DNA of 64,000 nucleotides from Flexifilum sp963727545 (GTDB lineage Bacteria > Chloroflexota > Anaerolineae > Aggregatilineales > Phototrophicaceae): assembly GCA_963727545.1 (NCBI GenBank), contig CAVSGS010000007.1:186001-250000 (forward strand), written 5' to 3'. Under the pieces are notes generated by a model. It made no database searches and was not told the origin of the DNA. It saw nothing but the letters and a program-made list of their open reading frames with translations. Shown one piece after another: positions 39,453 through 48,826 of the stretch. The position numbers and the translations under genes are program-made. The first letter of the stretch is position 1. Each line of letters begins with the position of its first letter.

Positions 39453-40567
39453 TCCACTTGCTGCGTGAGCGCTGCTGCTGGCTCGACCTTCGTCGCGTCG
39501 TCCGGTAGGGTGATGGTGAACGTCGTGCCGGTGTCGGCGGCACTGTTGACCGCGATCGTGCCGTGGTGCAGGTCGATGATCGTCCGGGCGATGGCGAGAC
39601 CTAAGCCGCTGCCCTCGGTCGAGCGCCGCCGCGATTTGTCGGCTTTGTAGAAGCGCTCGAAGATCCGCGCCTGATCCGCTTCGGAGATGCCGATCCCGCT
39701 GTCGGCGATGATGAACTCGATGTGGTCGTCGCGCCGGTGCAGTTCGACGCGGATCGTGCCACCTTGCGGGGTGAACTTGATCGCGTTGTTGAGCAGGTTG
39801 ACCCAAACTTGGCTGAGCAGGTCTTCGTCGGCGCAGATGCTGGCTTCCTCCAGCGTGATGTTCAGGTCAATCGCTTTAGCGGTCCACTGCGGCTCGCAGG
39901 TCAAGATCAAGTGCCGAATCTGGCGATCCAGCCGGTAGCGCTTCGGCTCGAACTTGACCTGATCGGCTTCCAGTGACGCCAGCTTGAGCAGATCGTCCGC
40001 CAGCTTGGAGATCCGCGTGCTTTCGGTCTCGATGATGTTCAGGTAATGCTGGCGTTCGTCGGCGCTCAAGTGCTCATTTTGCAGTGCTTGGGCGAACCCC
40101 CGGATCGAGGTCAGCGGCGACTGGATCTCGTGCGAGACGTTGGAGATGAACTCCTGCCGCATCGTCTCCATCTGGTCAAGTTCCAACGCCATTTGGTTGA
40201 CCGTGCCGACCAGATTGCCGAGCACGCCTCTGGATTGTCCGCGTTCTTCGAACAGGGTGTCGTCTACGCGCACGCTGAAATCGCCTTTGGCGATCCGTTC
40301 CAGCGCTTCGATGATCGGCTGGTAGACGCGCCGCTGCTCCTCGGCGAAGCGCGGGCTAAAGACGTGCACCACCAGCCAGATCGCCAGCACGGTTAGCGTC
40401 AAGCCGAGCAGGGCGTTGACCACCTGAATTGCCACCAGCGGCGGTGACCAGCCGATCAGCCCGTACAGCCAGTTGGTCAGCAAAAACGCGAGGCTGATAT
40501 TCACCACCAGCGCGGTAACGATGCCGGCGAACCACAGCCTGCCTGCCCACTTCTGCCGCCGGGTCAT
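39449..40567 (-). CDS. Sensor histidine kinase of an OmpR-type pair
   Basis: Membrane sensor of 372 residues. Two hydrophobic segments lie at about 14-35 and 47-69, with only a short loop between them, so there is no large external sensor domain. HAMP-like (ALERIAKGDFSVRVDD), HisKA with FISNVSHEIQSPLTSIRGFA (phosphorylated histidine) and HATPase_c domains follow; N box VWVNLLNNAIKFTPQGG, G1 IADSGIGI and G2 GSGLGLAIA are complete. It overlaps the response-regulator stop by 4 bases, so the pair is coupled. The short loop suggests sensing within the membrane, as in Bce-like or envelope stress kinases; ABC exporters are encoded nearby. Confidence 0.93.
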   Translation of the reverse strand: MTRRQKWAGRLWFAGIVTALVVNISLAFLLTNWLYGLIGWSPPLVAIQVVNALLGLTLTVLAIWLVVHVFSPRFAEEQRRVYQPIIEALERIAKGDFSVRVDDTLFEERGQSRGVLGNLVGTVNQMALELDQMETMRQEFISNVSHEIQSPLTSIRGFAQALQNEHLSADERQHYLNIIETESTRISKLADDLLKLASLEADQVKFEPKRYRLDRQIRHLILTCEPQWTAKAIDLNITLEEASICADEDLLSQVWVNLLNNAIKFTPQGGTIRVELHRRDDHIEFIIADSGIGISEADQARIFERFYKADKSRRRSTEGSGLGLAIARTIIDLHHGTIAVNSAADTGTTFTITLPDDATKVEPAAALTQQVD

Positions 40568-41238
40568 GAATCGACCTCCATGCGGTAGCCCAGCCCGCGC
40601 ATGGTCGTGATCTTGAAGGAGTACTTCGCTTCGGGGAAACGTTCGCGCAGCCGGTTGATGTGGACGTCGAGCGTGCGCTCGTTGCCCTCGAAGTCGTAAC
40701 CCCAGATTTCCTCGATCAGTTGGTCGCGCGAGCGGGTGATGCCGGGATAACTCGCCAGTTCGAACAGCAGCTCGAATTCCTTCAGCGGCAGGGTCAGATG
40801 CTCGCCACGTGCGGTGACCTCATAGGTCTTGCGGTTCATGAACAACTCGCCAACCTGCACCGTCTGCGACGTGGCGATGCGGTAGCGTTTCAGCAGCGCC
40901 TTGACCCGCATCACCAGTTCCAGCGGCTCGAATGGCTTGACCAGATAATCGTCTGTCCCCAACTGGAAGCCGCGAATCTTGTCGCTGGTTTCGCCTTTCG
41001 CGGTCAGCATCAGCAGCGGGATGTCATAGGCGGCGCGTACTTGGCGGCATAACTCCCAGCCGTCCATGTTGGGCATCATCAGGTCGAGGATGATCATATC
41101 CGCCTTGATCGATTCCAGCTTGTCGAGCGCTTCTACGCCGTCGCCTGCCTCGGTCACGTCGAAGCCTTCTTGCTGCAAAAAGACGCGGGCGAGTTCCCGA
41201 ATGTGCGGGTCGTCGTCCACGATCAAGATCTTGTTCAT
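40564..41238 (-). CDS. OmpR/PhoB-family response regulator
   Basis: DNA-binding response regulator of 224 residues from ATG 41238 (a GTG 9 bases earlier is the alternative). The receiver domain has the acidic triad ILIVDDDPH, phospho-acceptor Asp52 in IILDLMMPNMDG and the conserved Thr/Lys pair in MLTAKGETSDK. The C-terminal winged helix contains LTLPLKEFELLFELASYPG and ERTLDVHINRLRERF, typical of OmpR/PhoB. Its targets are unknown; the paired kinase gene overlaps its stop codon. Confidence 0.94.
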   Translation of the reverse strand: MNKILIVDDDPHIRELARVFLQQEGFDVTEAGDGVEALDKLESIKADMIILDLMMPNMDGWELCRQVRAAYDIPLLMLTAKGETSDKIRGFQLGTDDYLVKPFEPLELVMRVKALLKRYRIATSQTVQVGELFMNRKTYEVTARGEHLTLPLKEFELLFELASYPGITRSRDQLIEEIWGYDFEGNERTLDVHINRLRERFPEAKYSFKITTMRGLGYRMEVDS

Positions 41239-41357
41239 CACACCCACCGGCTCGATCTGCTTTCGCTCAGTATAAACCGCCTGTGCGAATCAGTGTATCG
41301 TCCGTTTGATTGGGTTCGGGTTATCGGAGCGGAGCGTTATGCGTGACCAGCATTGGT

Positions 41358-41382
41358 GTAGGGGCGGAACTCAGTTCCGCCC
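41358..41382. repeat. Palindromic repeat copy 10
   Basis: GTAGGGGC, core GGAACTCAGTTCC, then GCCC with the right end lost (GGTG). Between the response regulator and kdgF-like gene. Confidence 0.78.
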
Positions 41383-41404
41383 GGTGTGGATGCGGACTGT
41401 GATC

Positions 41405-41743
41405 CTAACGCAAAAATTCTTCGCGGATCGGGTTGAAGGTGTCCACCAGTCGCACGTGCGGCGACAGCGGCTGGATGGTGTGGGGCAGGTTCGGCGCGAC
41501 GGCGATCATGTCGCCCGCGCTCAGGCGATACGGTTCGCCGTCGATGAAGAAGATCACGTCGCCCTCGGCAACGTAGGTGACCTGTTCATGCGGGTGATGG
41601 TGCGGCGGATCGGGCTGCTCTTTGGGACCGTCGGTGCAGTCGATCACGACCATCATCAGGTGATCGGTGTGGGTCAGATAGCGCGTCCGTCCCTCGCCGA
41701 CGATTTCGGGCGTCACTTCACTGTGCAGAGTCGCTGCGGACAT
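41405..41743 (-). CDS. kdgF: Cupin, KdgF-like (unsaturated uronate linearisation)
   Basis: Single-domain cupin of 112 residues. Metal ligands are in PPHHHPHEQVTYVAEGDVIF and the second cupin motif in LSAGDMIAVAPNLPHTIQPL, followed by VDTFNPIREEFL, a typical KdgF tail (D.FsP.R..Fl). KdgF helps turn the 4,5-unsaturated uronate released by pectin or alginate lyases into open-chain 5-keto-4-deoxyuronate, the KduI substrate. Position directly before kduD and kduI supports this over a generic cupin. AAGGAGA lies 5 bases before ATG 41743. Confidence 0.82.
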   Translation of the reverse strand: MSAATLHSEVTPEIVGEGRTRYLTHTDHLMMVVIDCTDGPKEQPDPPHHHPHEQVTYVAEGDVIFFIDGEPYRLSAGDMIAVAPNLPHTIQPLSPHVRLVDTFNPIREEFLR

Positions 41744-41771
41744 GGTGTCTCCTTGCCGGTGGATAATCAGT

Positions 41772-41799
41772 GTAGGGGCGTAATATATTGCGCCCCTAC
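41772..41799. repeat. Palindromic repeat copy 11
   Basis: GTAGGGGC, core GTAATATATTGC, GCCCCTAC (one G/T wobble). AT-rich core between GC arms, upstream of the cupin gene. Confidence 0.88.
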
Positions 41800-41829
41800 G
41801 GACAAAGCAAACGGATCAAGCGATTGGTT

Positions 41830-41858
41830 GTAGGGGCAGGTTTCAAACCTGCCCCTAC
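41830..41858. repeat. Palindromic repeat copy 12 (perfect)
   Basis: GTAGGGGC, core AGGTTTCAAACCT, GCCCCTAC, only 30 bp from copy 11, in the same gap between the cupin gene and kduD. The two neighbours have unrelated cores. Confidence 0.9.
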
Positions 41859-41885
41859 GTGGAAATTATAAGGTTAGGTTGTTTG

Positions 41886-42656
41886 CTACCGCGCCAGCCA
41901 GCCGCCATCAACCGGGATGATCGACCCGTGCAGATAATCGGACGCAGCCGACGCGAGGAACACCGCCACACCTTTCAAGTCGGCGGGGTCGCCCCAGCGC
42001 CCCGCCGGGATGCGGGCGAGGATCGACTCGCTGCGGGCGGCATCGGCGCGCAGCGGCGCAGTGTTGTCGGTCGCCATGTAACCGGGCGCGATCGCGTTGA
42101 CGTTGATCCCCAACGCCGACCACTCGTTCGCCAGCGCGCGAGTGATACCCATCACGCCGCTTTTCGCCGCCGTGTACGATGGCACCAGAATCCCGCCCTG
42201 ATACGACAGCATCGAGGCGACGTTGATGATCTTGCCGCTCTTCTGCTGCGCCATCACGCGCCCCGCCGCTTGCGAGAGGAAGAACAGCGCCTTCAGGTCG
42301 ATCTGGATCACGCTGTCCCAGTCGTCTTCGCTGAAGTCGAGCGCGGGCGCGCGCCGGATGATCCCGGCATTGTTGATCAAAATGTCCAGCCCGCCGAGTT
42401 CGCTCACCACGCTGGCGACCGTCGCGTTGAGGTCAGCAACCGAGGCGGTGGATAAGTCCATGCTGATGTTGAAGAAGCGCCGACCGAGCGCGCTGACCTG
42501 ATCGCAGGTTTCGGCGCAGTCGGGTGTGCGATCCAGTCCGGCGATGTCCGCGCCTGCTTCGGCGAGACCGATCGCCATCGCCTGACCCAAACCGCGACTC
42601 GCACCCGTCACCAGCGCGACTTTGCCGTCCAGCCGAAAACTATCGAGAATGCTCAT
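41886..42656 (-). CDS. kduD: 2-dehydro-3-deoxy-D-gluconate 5-dehydrogenase
   Basis: Short-chain dehydrogenase of 256 residues that reduces 2,5-diketo-3-deoxygluconate (the KduI product) to 2-keto-3-deoxygluconate. Motifs: nucleotide-binding TGASRGLGQAMA at about residues 16-27, NNAGIIRRAPALDFSEDDW (the RRAP-type segment typical of KduD), catalytic serine region INVASMLSYQGG, and Tyr/Lys in YTAAKSG. ATG 42656 has AAGGA upstream, and the kduI stop is only 10 bases before it, so the two are cotranscribed. Other SDR gluconate dehydrogenases look similar; kduI adjacency settles the call. Confidence 0.92.
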   Translation of the reverse strand: MSILDSFRLDGKVALVTGASRGLGQAMAIGLAEAGADIAGLDRTPDCAETCDQVSALGRRFFNISMDLSTASVADLNATVASVVSELGGLDILINNAGIIRRAPALDFSEDDWDSVIQIDLKALFFLSQAAGRVMAQQKSGKIINVASMLSYQGGILVPSYTAAKSGVMGITRALANEWSALGINVNAIAPGYMATDNTAPLRADAARSESILARIPAGRWGDPADLKGVAVFLASAASDYLHGSIIPVDGGWLAR

Positions 42657-42666
42657 CAACTTATCC

Positions 42667-43500
42667 TTAGCGCAGCGTCGTCATGGCGACGGCGTCCATG
42701 TCGCTGAAGGCTTGGTTCTCGCCCGCCATCGCCCAGATGAAGGCGTAATTGCCCGTGCCCATCCCGGCGTGGATCGACCAGCTCGGCGAGATCACCGCCT
42801 GCTCGTTGCGGATGACGAGGTGGCGGGTCTCGTCCGGCTCGCCCATCAGGTGAAAGACGACGTTGTCGCCCGTGATGTCGAAGTAGAAATAGACTTCCAT
42901 CCGCCGCGCGTGCGTGTGAGCGGGCATCGTGTTCCACATGTTGTTGGGTTCAAGCAGGGTCACGCCCAGCACCAACTGGCAGCTTTTGACGCCGTCCGGG
43001 TGGATGTACTTGTAGATCGTCCGCTCGTTCGAGTTAGCGATGCTGCCGAGATGGTTCGGCTCGGCGCTGCTGATCGGGATGTGGGTCGTCGGGTAGCTGG
43101 CGTGAGCGGGGGCGCTGGTCAGGTAGAAGTGCGCCGGAGCTGCCGGATCGCTGCTCTTGAACGTTACCGACTTTGCGCCCTTGCCGACGTACAAGCCGTC
43201 GAGCTTCGCCATCGAGTAATCCGTGCCGTCGACCGTGACCGTCCCCGCGCCGCCGACGTTGACGATGCCGACTTCGCGGCGCTCAAGGAACGTCTCTGCG
43301 CCGAGGTCTTTCGGGCTGGCGGTCAGTTCGACGGCTTTCGTCACCGGGCACGCGCCGCCGATGATCACGCGGTCGATGTGGCTGTAGGTGAGCGTCAGCG
43401 CGTCGTCGCTGAACAGGCGGTTGATCAGGAATTCGTCGCGCAACTGATCAGTGGTGAACTGTTTGACCTTCTCCGGATTCGAGGGATAACGCATTTGCAT
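42667..43500 (-). CDS. kduI: 5-keto-4-deoxyuronate isomerase
   Basis: Zinc-dependent cupin isomerase, 277 residues from ATG 43500 (AAGGAT lies 8 bases before it; this length matches the ~278 of E. coli KduI, whereas the in-frame ATG at 43521 adds 7 residues). It converts 4-deoxy-L-threo-5-hexosulose uronate to 2,5-diketo-3-deoxygluconate. Diagnostic features are RYPSNPEKVKQFTTDQLRDE at the start, the metal ligands in PAHTHARRMEVYFYFDI and the third histidine in WSIHAGMGTGNYAFIW. It sits between oligogalacturonate lyase and kduD on the same strand. Confidence 0.96.
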   Translation of the reverse strand: MQMRYPSNPEKVKQFTTDQLRDEFLINRLFSDDALTLTYSHIDRVIIGGACPVTKAVELTASPKDLGAETFLERREVGIVNVGGAGTVTVDGTDYSMAKLDGLYVGKGAKSVTFKSSDPAAPAHFYLTSAPAHASYPTTHIPISSAEPNHLGSIANSNERTIYKYIHPDGVKSCQLVLGVTLLEPNNMWNTMPAHTHARRMEVYFYFDITGDNVVFHLMGEPDETRHLVIRNEQAVISPSWSIHAGMGTGNYAFIWAMAGENQAFSDMDAVAMTTLR

Positions 43501-43534
43501 GGGGTTGATCCTTCCATTCATTGCGGACGCTGCC

Positions 43535-43562
43535 GTAGGGGCGAGGCATGCCTCGCCCCTAC
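43535..43562. repeat. Palindromic repeat copy 13 (perfect)
   Basis: Perfect 28-bp inverted repeat, core GAGGCATGCCTC, filling most of the gap between the lyase gene and kduI. Confidence 0.9.
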
Positions 43563-43572
43563 ACGCCCATGA

Positions 43573-44754
43573 TTAAAGCTCAATCAAGTATAGCTGCACC
43601 TTGCCGCCGAAATCCGACGCATAAAGGATGCGGCTGCCGTCCCAATCCCACGTCGGGTGACAGTGGCTGCTCTGCGTGTGCCACGAGGTCTTGTGCGTGG
43701 CGAGGACTTGCTGCGTCGCCTGTTCGCCGGAGATGTCGATCAGCACCAGATCGTCCAAGTCGTCGCCGACCAGCACGGTGTTATCCGGGTTGGCGTGGTA
43801 GTGATTGCAGTAGTAGGGCAGGTCGATTTTGCGAACCAGCTTGCCATCGCGATCCATCAGCCCGACGAACGGGATCATCGCGTTCTGGTTGACCTTGGTC
43901 TCCGTGACTACCGCCTGCGTCCGATCCGACGTGATCGTCCCGTCGTGACCGGGTCCGCGATCATCGAAGAAGACGTAGCCGTCCTGCGTCCAGAACTCGT
44001 GACCGATCGAGTCCTGCTCCTCCTGCCGGAAGCAGGGGCGCACCTCGTGCGAGATGAAGTCCAGGAACCAGATCCGCTGCTGAACGAGGTTCCACGGTCC
44101 CTCGTGGCAGAACGTGCCCAGCGTCGAATCGACCGGCGAGAACTGGAAATGCCCGACCTGATGCGTGTCTTTGAACACGTCGAACGCGCCGGAGCCGTTC
44201 AGGTATGCCAGCGTGATCCGCCCGTCCTTGATGGCGTAGAACCGTTCCTTGAAGCCGCCGTAGTTCGCGCCGTGATAGTGGATCGGCGAGTCGCTGACCT
44301 CGTTGCGGCAGAAGGCGACGTACAGCCGGTTCGGAGCAATCGAGGGGACGCTCGCCATCTCGTAAGCGCCGGTTTCGGTATAGAGCAGGGTGGTCACGCC
44401 GGTGGTCGTGTCGAGTGCCTTGACCTCGGACTTGGTCGTGTAGGCGATCAGTTCGCCGTCCGGTGTCTTGGTGACAGCGTGCGGCGCGCGCACCACGTCA
44501 TCGCTGATCTGCTCGATCTCGCCGCTGTCGAGGTTCAGGCGGAAGATGTTGTAATTGGGGTCTTCGTGCGGGGCTTTGTCCTCGCCGCTCGCGCGATCCG
44601 ACTGAAAGATGATCTCGTTCTTGCCGCGCACGAACGAGTTTTCGGTGAAGTACATGTGAACGTTGTTGCCGGTGCTGGTCAACTGCTTGATCGTGCGTCC
44701 GGTCTTCTCGTCGGTGAACGTCCGGATCTCCGACTGCCATTTCTGACCGATCAT
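43573..44754 (-). CDS. Oligogalacturonate lyase, PL22 family
   Basis: Cytoplasmic lyase (393 residues, no signal peptide) that cleaves short oligogalacturonides to the unsaturated monosaccharide handled by KdgF/KduI/KduD. The seven-bladed propeller begins IRTFTDEKTGRTIKQLTSTG, followed by HMYFTENSFVRGKNEIIFQS. PL22 stretches DPNYNIFRLNLDSGEIEQIS, CHEGPWNLVQQRIWFLD (conserved His region) and THKTSWHTQSSHCHPTWDWD (metal-binding histidines) are present. Length matches characterised Ogl proteins (~388). Being intracellular, it depends on import of oligogalacturonides, which the nearby Dpp-type importer may provide. Confidence 0.93.
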   Translation of the reverse strand: MIGQKWQSEIRTFTDEKTGRTIKQLTSTGNNVHMYFTENSFVRGKNEIIFQSDRASGEDKAPHEDPNYNIFRLNLDSGEIEQISDDVVRAPHAVTKTPDGELIAYTTKSEVKALDTTTGVTTLLYTETGAYEMASVPSIAPNRLYVAFCRNEVSDSPIHYHGANYGGFKERFYAIKDGRITLAYLNGSGAFDVFKDTHQVGHFQFSPVDSTLGTFCHEGPWNLVQQRIWFLDFISHEVRPCFRQEEQDSIGHEFWTQDGYVFFDDRGPGHDGTITSDRTQAVVTETKVNQNAMIPFVGLMDRDGKLVRKIDLPYYCNHYHANPDNTVLVGDDLDDLVLIDISGEQATQQVLATHKTSWHTQSSHCHPTWDWDGSRILYASDFGGKVQLYLIEL

Positions 44755-44837
44755 GGTGGGTGTCCTTGTGAGTACGAGTTTTTAGTAATTAGTTTTTGGT
44801 TTTTAGCCTAAATGCAAATCGTCTGTAAATGTTGACC

Positions 44838-44865
44838 GTAGGGGCGTTATATATAACGCCCCTAC
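44838..44865. repeat. Palindromic repeat copy 14 (perfect)
   Basis: Perfect 28-bp inverted repeat with an all-AT-rich core GTTATATATAAC, 8 bases past the end of the heparinase-like gene. Confidence 0.9.
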
Positions 44866-44873
44866 ACCTATGC

Positions 44874-46719
44874 TCATAGCGGCGCAATCTTTAGTTCGAA
44901 CGCCGTCCCATTCACCGCCGTGCTGATGCGCTTGATCGTGCCCGGTCGGTCGTTGATGCGGCTGACTTCCGCCAGTTCTTCGACCTTGAAGGCTGCGCCG
45001 TCCGCCGTCACGCGGATCGCGCTGTGCTGCCCGCGAATGATCAGGCTGTCCGCGCGCTCGACCGTCACGTCCGCCCACGTCACGAACGATTCCTCAATCG
45101 GCAGCGGATCGCCCGTCGAAGCCGAACGTGTCGTGGATGGTCGCCGCGCCGGTCTGCGGATTGAGCGTCAGCGTCCGCCGAGCGCGGGTCAGTTCGGGCA
45201 GGTCGTAGGCGGTCTGGAAGTCCACGATTACGAATTTCTCGCCGTTACGCTCCCCGCGCTCGACAATCGTGCCGTGATACTGCTGGTGTCCGCCGAATTC
45301 GGGACCCGGCTGCTCGGTCGCGCCGCCGATGGTCGGGACGTTGTGCAGATAGGCGTTGTTGAACGGATTGTCGTAGCGTCCTTGCCGGAAATAATCCTTG
45401 GCGTACTTGCCCCGCCCCGCATCCGGGATCAGGCTGTCGCCGCCGACGTGATAGACGAAGCTGCCCACGTCGACGTGGCTGTGATGACCATCAGTGTGTC
45501 CGGCGGTGACCGCCAGCACAACTGGCTGATCACTCGCCGCGCCGACCAGCTTGACGACGCCGACTTCCGGCAGATAGTAATCGCGCTGCGGGGGCAGCGG
45601 GCGTATCCGCGCCATCCCACCAGACGATCTGGCGCAGCATGATCGGCAGCTTGGCGACCGAATAGCCGTGCTCGTCGGGCTGGGTGCTGCTGCCGACCAG
45701 CGCCCGCAGTTCCGGCACGCCCGTCCGTTCGGCGAGCTTCTGGGCGATGCCCGCCGCGAGGTAGACCTCGTCGGGCGCGTCGCCGAAATTGAGATACTGC
45801 GGCGGTGTCAGTGCCATCCCGACCGGATAGTAAGCGATGTCCTTCAGCCGATCCTGCGCCAGCAAATCGAGTTCGCCGCCGCTGATCTCGCGCAGCAGCT
45901 CGGCGACGGTGACGTAGTACATCAAGCCGTAATTCCAGTAGCCGACGCCCTCGATGCTGCCGCCGTCCGCCTCGAAGCCGGTGGCGATGTAAGCGGCGAA
46001 GCCTTCCAGCACCATCGACAGCGCTTCGGCGAGCGTTTGTACGTCCTTTTCCAGCCGCAGGAACGCCAAGCCGACGCTGCCGTTGACCACGCCGTTCCAG
46101 TTGAGCGCGCCCTTGAACCACCAATGTTTGCGCCCGTAGGCGAGGTAGGGCTTGAAGATGTGGCGCTCGACTTCTCCGCGCACGCGCTGGCGGACTTCGG
46201 GCGCGAGGTCGTCGCCGATCAGATAGAGTCGTCTCGGCGAGCGCCGCGCCGGTCTCGGCGGCGAACAGGTCGATGCTGTCCGGCTCGCGCGTGAGCGCCG
46301 TGTGCGCGCCGAACGGCTGATCGCGCATGACGGTCGAGTCGATGCGCCAGTAATCCGGTCCCTGTTCCTCGTGCGCGGGCACGACCCACGACGTTTCTTC
46401 GCAGATCGCCCAGAGCAGGTCGTGGATCGGGTCGAGCATCGACCGCGTCGCCCATGATGTACTCGACCAGCGCCCGCGCCAGCATCGCCCGACGCTCAAA
46501 ATACGGGTTTTGGTAGCCGGGGCGTTCGCCGGTGCGCTCGAACTCGCGGTAGGAGGTGTAGGTCAGCATCGGGATCGGCTGGACGTCAGGGACGACGCCG
46601 CGAATCGCGTCCAGCATGCGCGGCGTGATCGCCGCGCTGCGGATTTGCCCGCGCAGGTCGCTCAGCGGGGCGGGATGGTTTAGCCAGCCTTTGAGCTGGT
46701 CAATTGAGGGTTGTTGCAT
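44874..46719 (-). pseudogene. Heparinase II/III-family protein, four frameshifts
   Basis: When joined, about 610 residues of a heparinase II/III-like polysaccharide lyase or hydrolase. The alpha/alpha-toroid part has YQNPYFERRAMLARALVEYI, ICEETSWVVPAHEE, KHWWFKGALNWNGVVNGSVG and GSIEGVGYWNYGLMYYV. The beta-sheet part has HTDGHHSHVDVGSFVYHVGG and DAGRGKYAKDYFRQGRYDNP. Junctions lie near 46445, 46228, 45592 (G run) and 45113 (C run). Each is a one-base change and no sequence is missing, so the gene may be intact. It has no signal peptide and overlaps the upstream ATPase gene by 20 bases, so it belongs to the importer operon. Substrate is probably an unsaturated pectic oligosaccharide; unproven. 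Confidence 0.72.
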
Positions 46720-47804
46720 TTTGGTTCGCTCCAACCAGAGAGAGTTCGTCGGCGAAATGGCAGGCAACGCCGTGACCGTCGGCACGTTCGCGCCATTCCG
46801 GGACTTGGCGCTTGCAGACCTCCTGAGCATAGGCGCAGCGCGTGTGAAAGGCACAGCCGGATGGCGGGTTTGCCGGGTTAGGAACGTCACCCTTGAGCAC
46901 GATCCGTTCGCGCGACAGGTCGGGGTCAGTCGAGGGCACGGCGGAAAGCAGTGCCTCGGTATACGGGTGCAGCGGATGGTGATACAGTTCCCGCGAGTCG
47001 GCGATTTCGACGATCTTGCCCAGATACATCACCGCCACCCGGTTGCTGATGTGCTCGACCACCGATAGATCGTGGGCGATGAACAGGTAGGTCAAGCCGA
47101 GTTCGTTCTGCAAATCTTGCAGCAGGTTGACCACCTGCGCCTGCACCGACACGTCCAGCGCCGAGACCGGCTCGTCGCAGACGATCAGGCTCGGACGCAG
47201 CGCCAGCGCCCGCGCGATGCCGATGCGCTGCCGCTGTCCGCCGCTGAAGGCGTTCGGATAGCGGTTCATGTGCTCCGGGCGCAAGCCCGACTTTGCGCAG
47301 CAAGTCCGCGACTTCATCTTTGAGCTGGCGCGGCGGCTTGCGCTGGTGGATCACCAGCGGCTCGCTGACGATGTCGAGCACGGTCATGCGCGGGTTGAGC
47401 GACGAGAACGGGTCTTGAAAGATCATCTGGATTTCGTGGCGGTAGGCTTGTAGTTCCTTGCGCGTCAGCGTGGCGAAGTCGATCACGCGGTCGGTGGTTT
47501 GCGGGGGCGCACCGCCGTCGCCATTGTCGGTGGTCTGTAGGGGCGCACGGCTGTGCGCCCTCGTGTCAACCTTCTCGTGATACAGCAGTTCGCCGCTGGT
47601 CGGCTCGTAGGCGCGCACGATGCAGCGCCCGGTCGTCGTTTTGCCGCAGCCGCTCTCGCCGACCAAGCCGAGCGTCTCGCCCCGGCAAATCTTGAAATTG
47701 ACGCCATCGACCGCGCGCACCTGACCGACCACCTGCTTGAGCAGCCCGCGCCGGATCGGAAAGTGCATTTTCAGGTCGTTGACTTCCAGTAATAGGTTTT
47801 CCAT
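46700..47804 (-). pseudogene. Dpp/Opp-type ABC importer ATPase 2 (one frameshift, repeat-derived insert)
   Basis: ATPase subunit of the peptide/oligosaccharide importer, starting ATG 47804 (MENLLLEVNDLKMHFPIRRG). Walker A GESGCGKTTTGR, Q-loop MIFQDPFSSLNPRMT, signature FSGGQRQRIGIARAL, Walker B SLIVCDEPVSALD, and the C-terminal cysteine-rich CAFHTRCAYAQEVC of DppF/OppF. One extra base in a GGG run (CCC at 47286-47288 on plus) breaks the frame between RKVGL and RPEHMNRYP. Between GELLYHEK and VIDFATLTRKEL there is a stretch of about 26 foreign residues encoded by a palindromic repeat and its partial duplicate (47490-47565). The insert lies in a surface region before the Q-loop and keeps the frame. 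Confidence 0.8.
47537..47565. repeat. Palindromic repeat copy 15, inside a coding sequence
   Basis: GTAGGGGC, core GCACGGCTGTGC, GCCC with degraded right end (TCGTG). Lies within the ABC ATPase gene and is translated. A 23-bp stretch ending in its left part (47526-47548) is repeated at 47490-47512 with three mismatches. Confidence 0.85.
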
Positions 47805-47808
47805 AACT

Positions 47809-48817
47809 TTATGCCGTTTCCGTATAGAGCGTGCAGCGAACCCAGTGATCCGGCTCGACTTCGACCAGCGGCACCTCGCTCTGGCACGCGGCTTTCTTGA
47901 CCTTGACCGGGCAGCGGTCGATGAAAGCGCAGCCCTTCGGCACGTTGAACGGGTCGGGGATGATGCCCGGCACCGGGTGCAGCTTGGTGCGGTTGTCGTC
48001 GCCCATCGTCGGCACCGACTGAAGCAGCCCAATCGTGTAGGGATGCGCCGGGCGCTTGAGCAGCGTCCGCCGCTCGGCGACTTCGACCACTTTGCCTAGA
48101 TACATCACCGCGATCCGGTCGGCGGTCTCGTTGATCACGCCCAAGTTGTGGGTGATCATCATGATCGCCGAGGAGAAGTCTTGCTGCAACTTGCGCATCA
48201 AGTCGAGAATTTGCGCCTGAATCGTCACGTCGAGCGCCGTCGTCGGCTCGTCGGCGATCAGCAGCGACGGGTTGCACGACAGCGCCATCGCGATCATCGC
48301 GCGCTGGCGCATCCCGCCGGAATACTGGTGCGGGTAGGAGTGGATGAACTCGCGCGCGTTGCCGATGCGGACGGCTTCGAGCATGGCGACCGCCCGATCT
48401 TCCGCTTCGACCTTATCGACCTGCTGGTGCAGGATGATCGCCTCGGTGATCTGGTCGCCAATCGTGTGCATCGGCGAGAGCGAGGTCATCGGCTCTTGGA
48501 AGATCATGGCGATCTCGTTGCCGCGAATGTCGCGCATCAGCGATCCGGTCGGGTCGATGTCAGACCAGATTTACCTCGTCGCCGTTGCGCCGCCGGAACA
48601 TGATTTCCCCGTGCGGGATCGAGGCGACGCGCTTAGGCAGCAGTCGTAAAATGCTGTGGGCGGTCACGCTCTTGCCGCAGCCGCTTTCGCCGACCACGCC
48701 CAGCGTCTCGCCCTGCCGGATGTTGAGCGTCACGCCGTTGATGCCGCGCACGATTCCGTCCAGCGTGCGGAAATCGACCTCTAGGTCGTCGATCTCAAGG
48801 ATGTTTTCGGGGTTCAT
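47809..48817 (-). pseudogene. Dpp/Opp-type ABC importer ATPase 1 (one frameshift)
   Basis: First ATPase of the importer, from ATG 48817 (MNPENILEIDDLEVDFRTLD). Walker A GESGCGKSVTAHS is in the first part; after EIMFRRRNGDEVNL the frame breaks at an extra base (CC at 48565-48566 on plus) and continues DIDPTGSLMRDIRGNEIAMI. The second part carries the Q-loop FQEPMTSLSPM, signature YSGGMRQRAMIAMAL, Walker B LLIADEPTTALD, switch histidine MITHNLGV and the DppD-type C-terminal cysteine segment GCAFIDRCPV. All motifs are intact, so it is likely functional if the indel is an assembly error. Five bases separate it from the second ATPase. Confidence 0.85.
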
Positions 48818-48826
48818 CCGCGTCCT

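Noticed and set aside
41772..41858. Two close repeats as a CRISPR or attachment site
   Set aside because: They have different cores, each is itself palindromic, and the same frame recurs singly elsewhere; no integrase nearby.
47490..47565. Tandem-repeat or CRISPR-like array in the ATPase gene
   Set aside because: Only two imperfect units, one of them clearly a member of the dispersed palindrome family; no spacer pattern and no cas genes.
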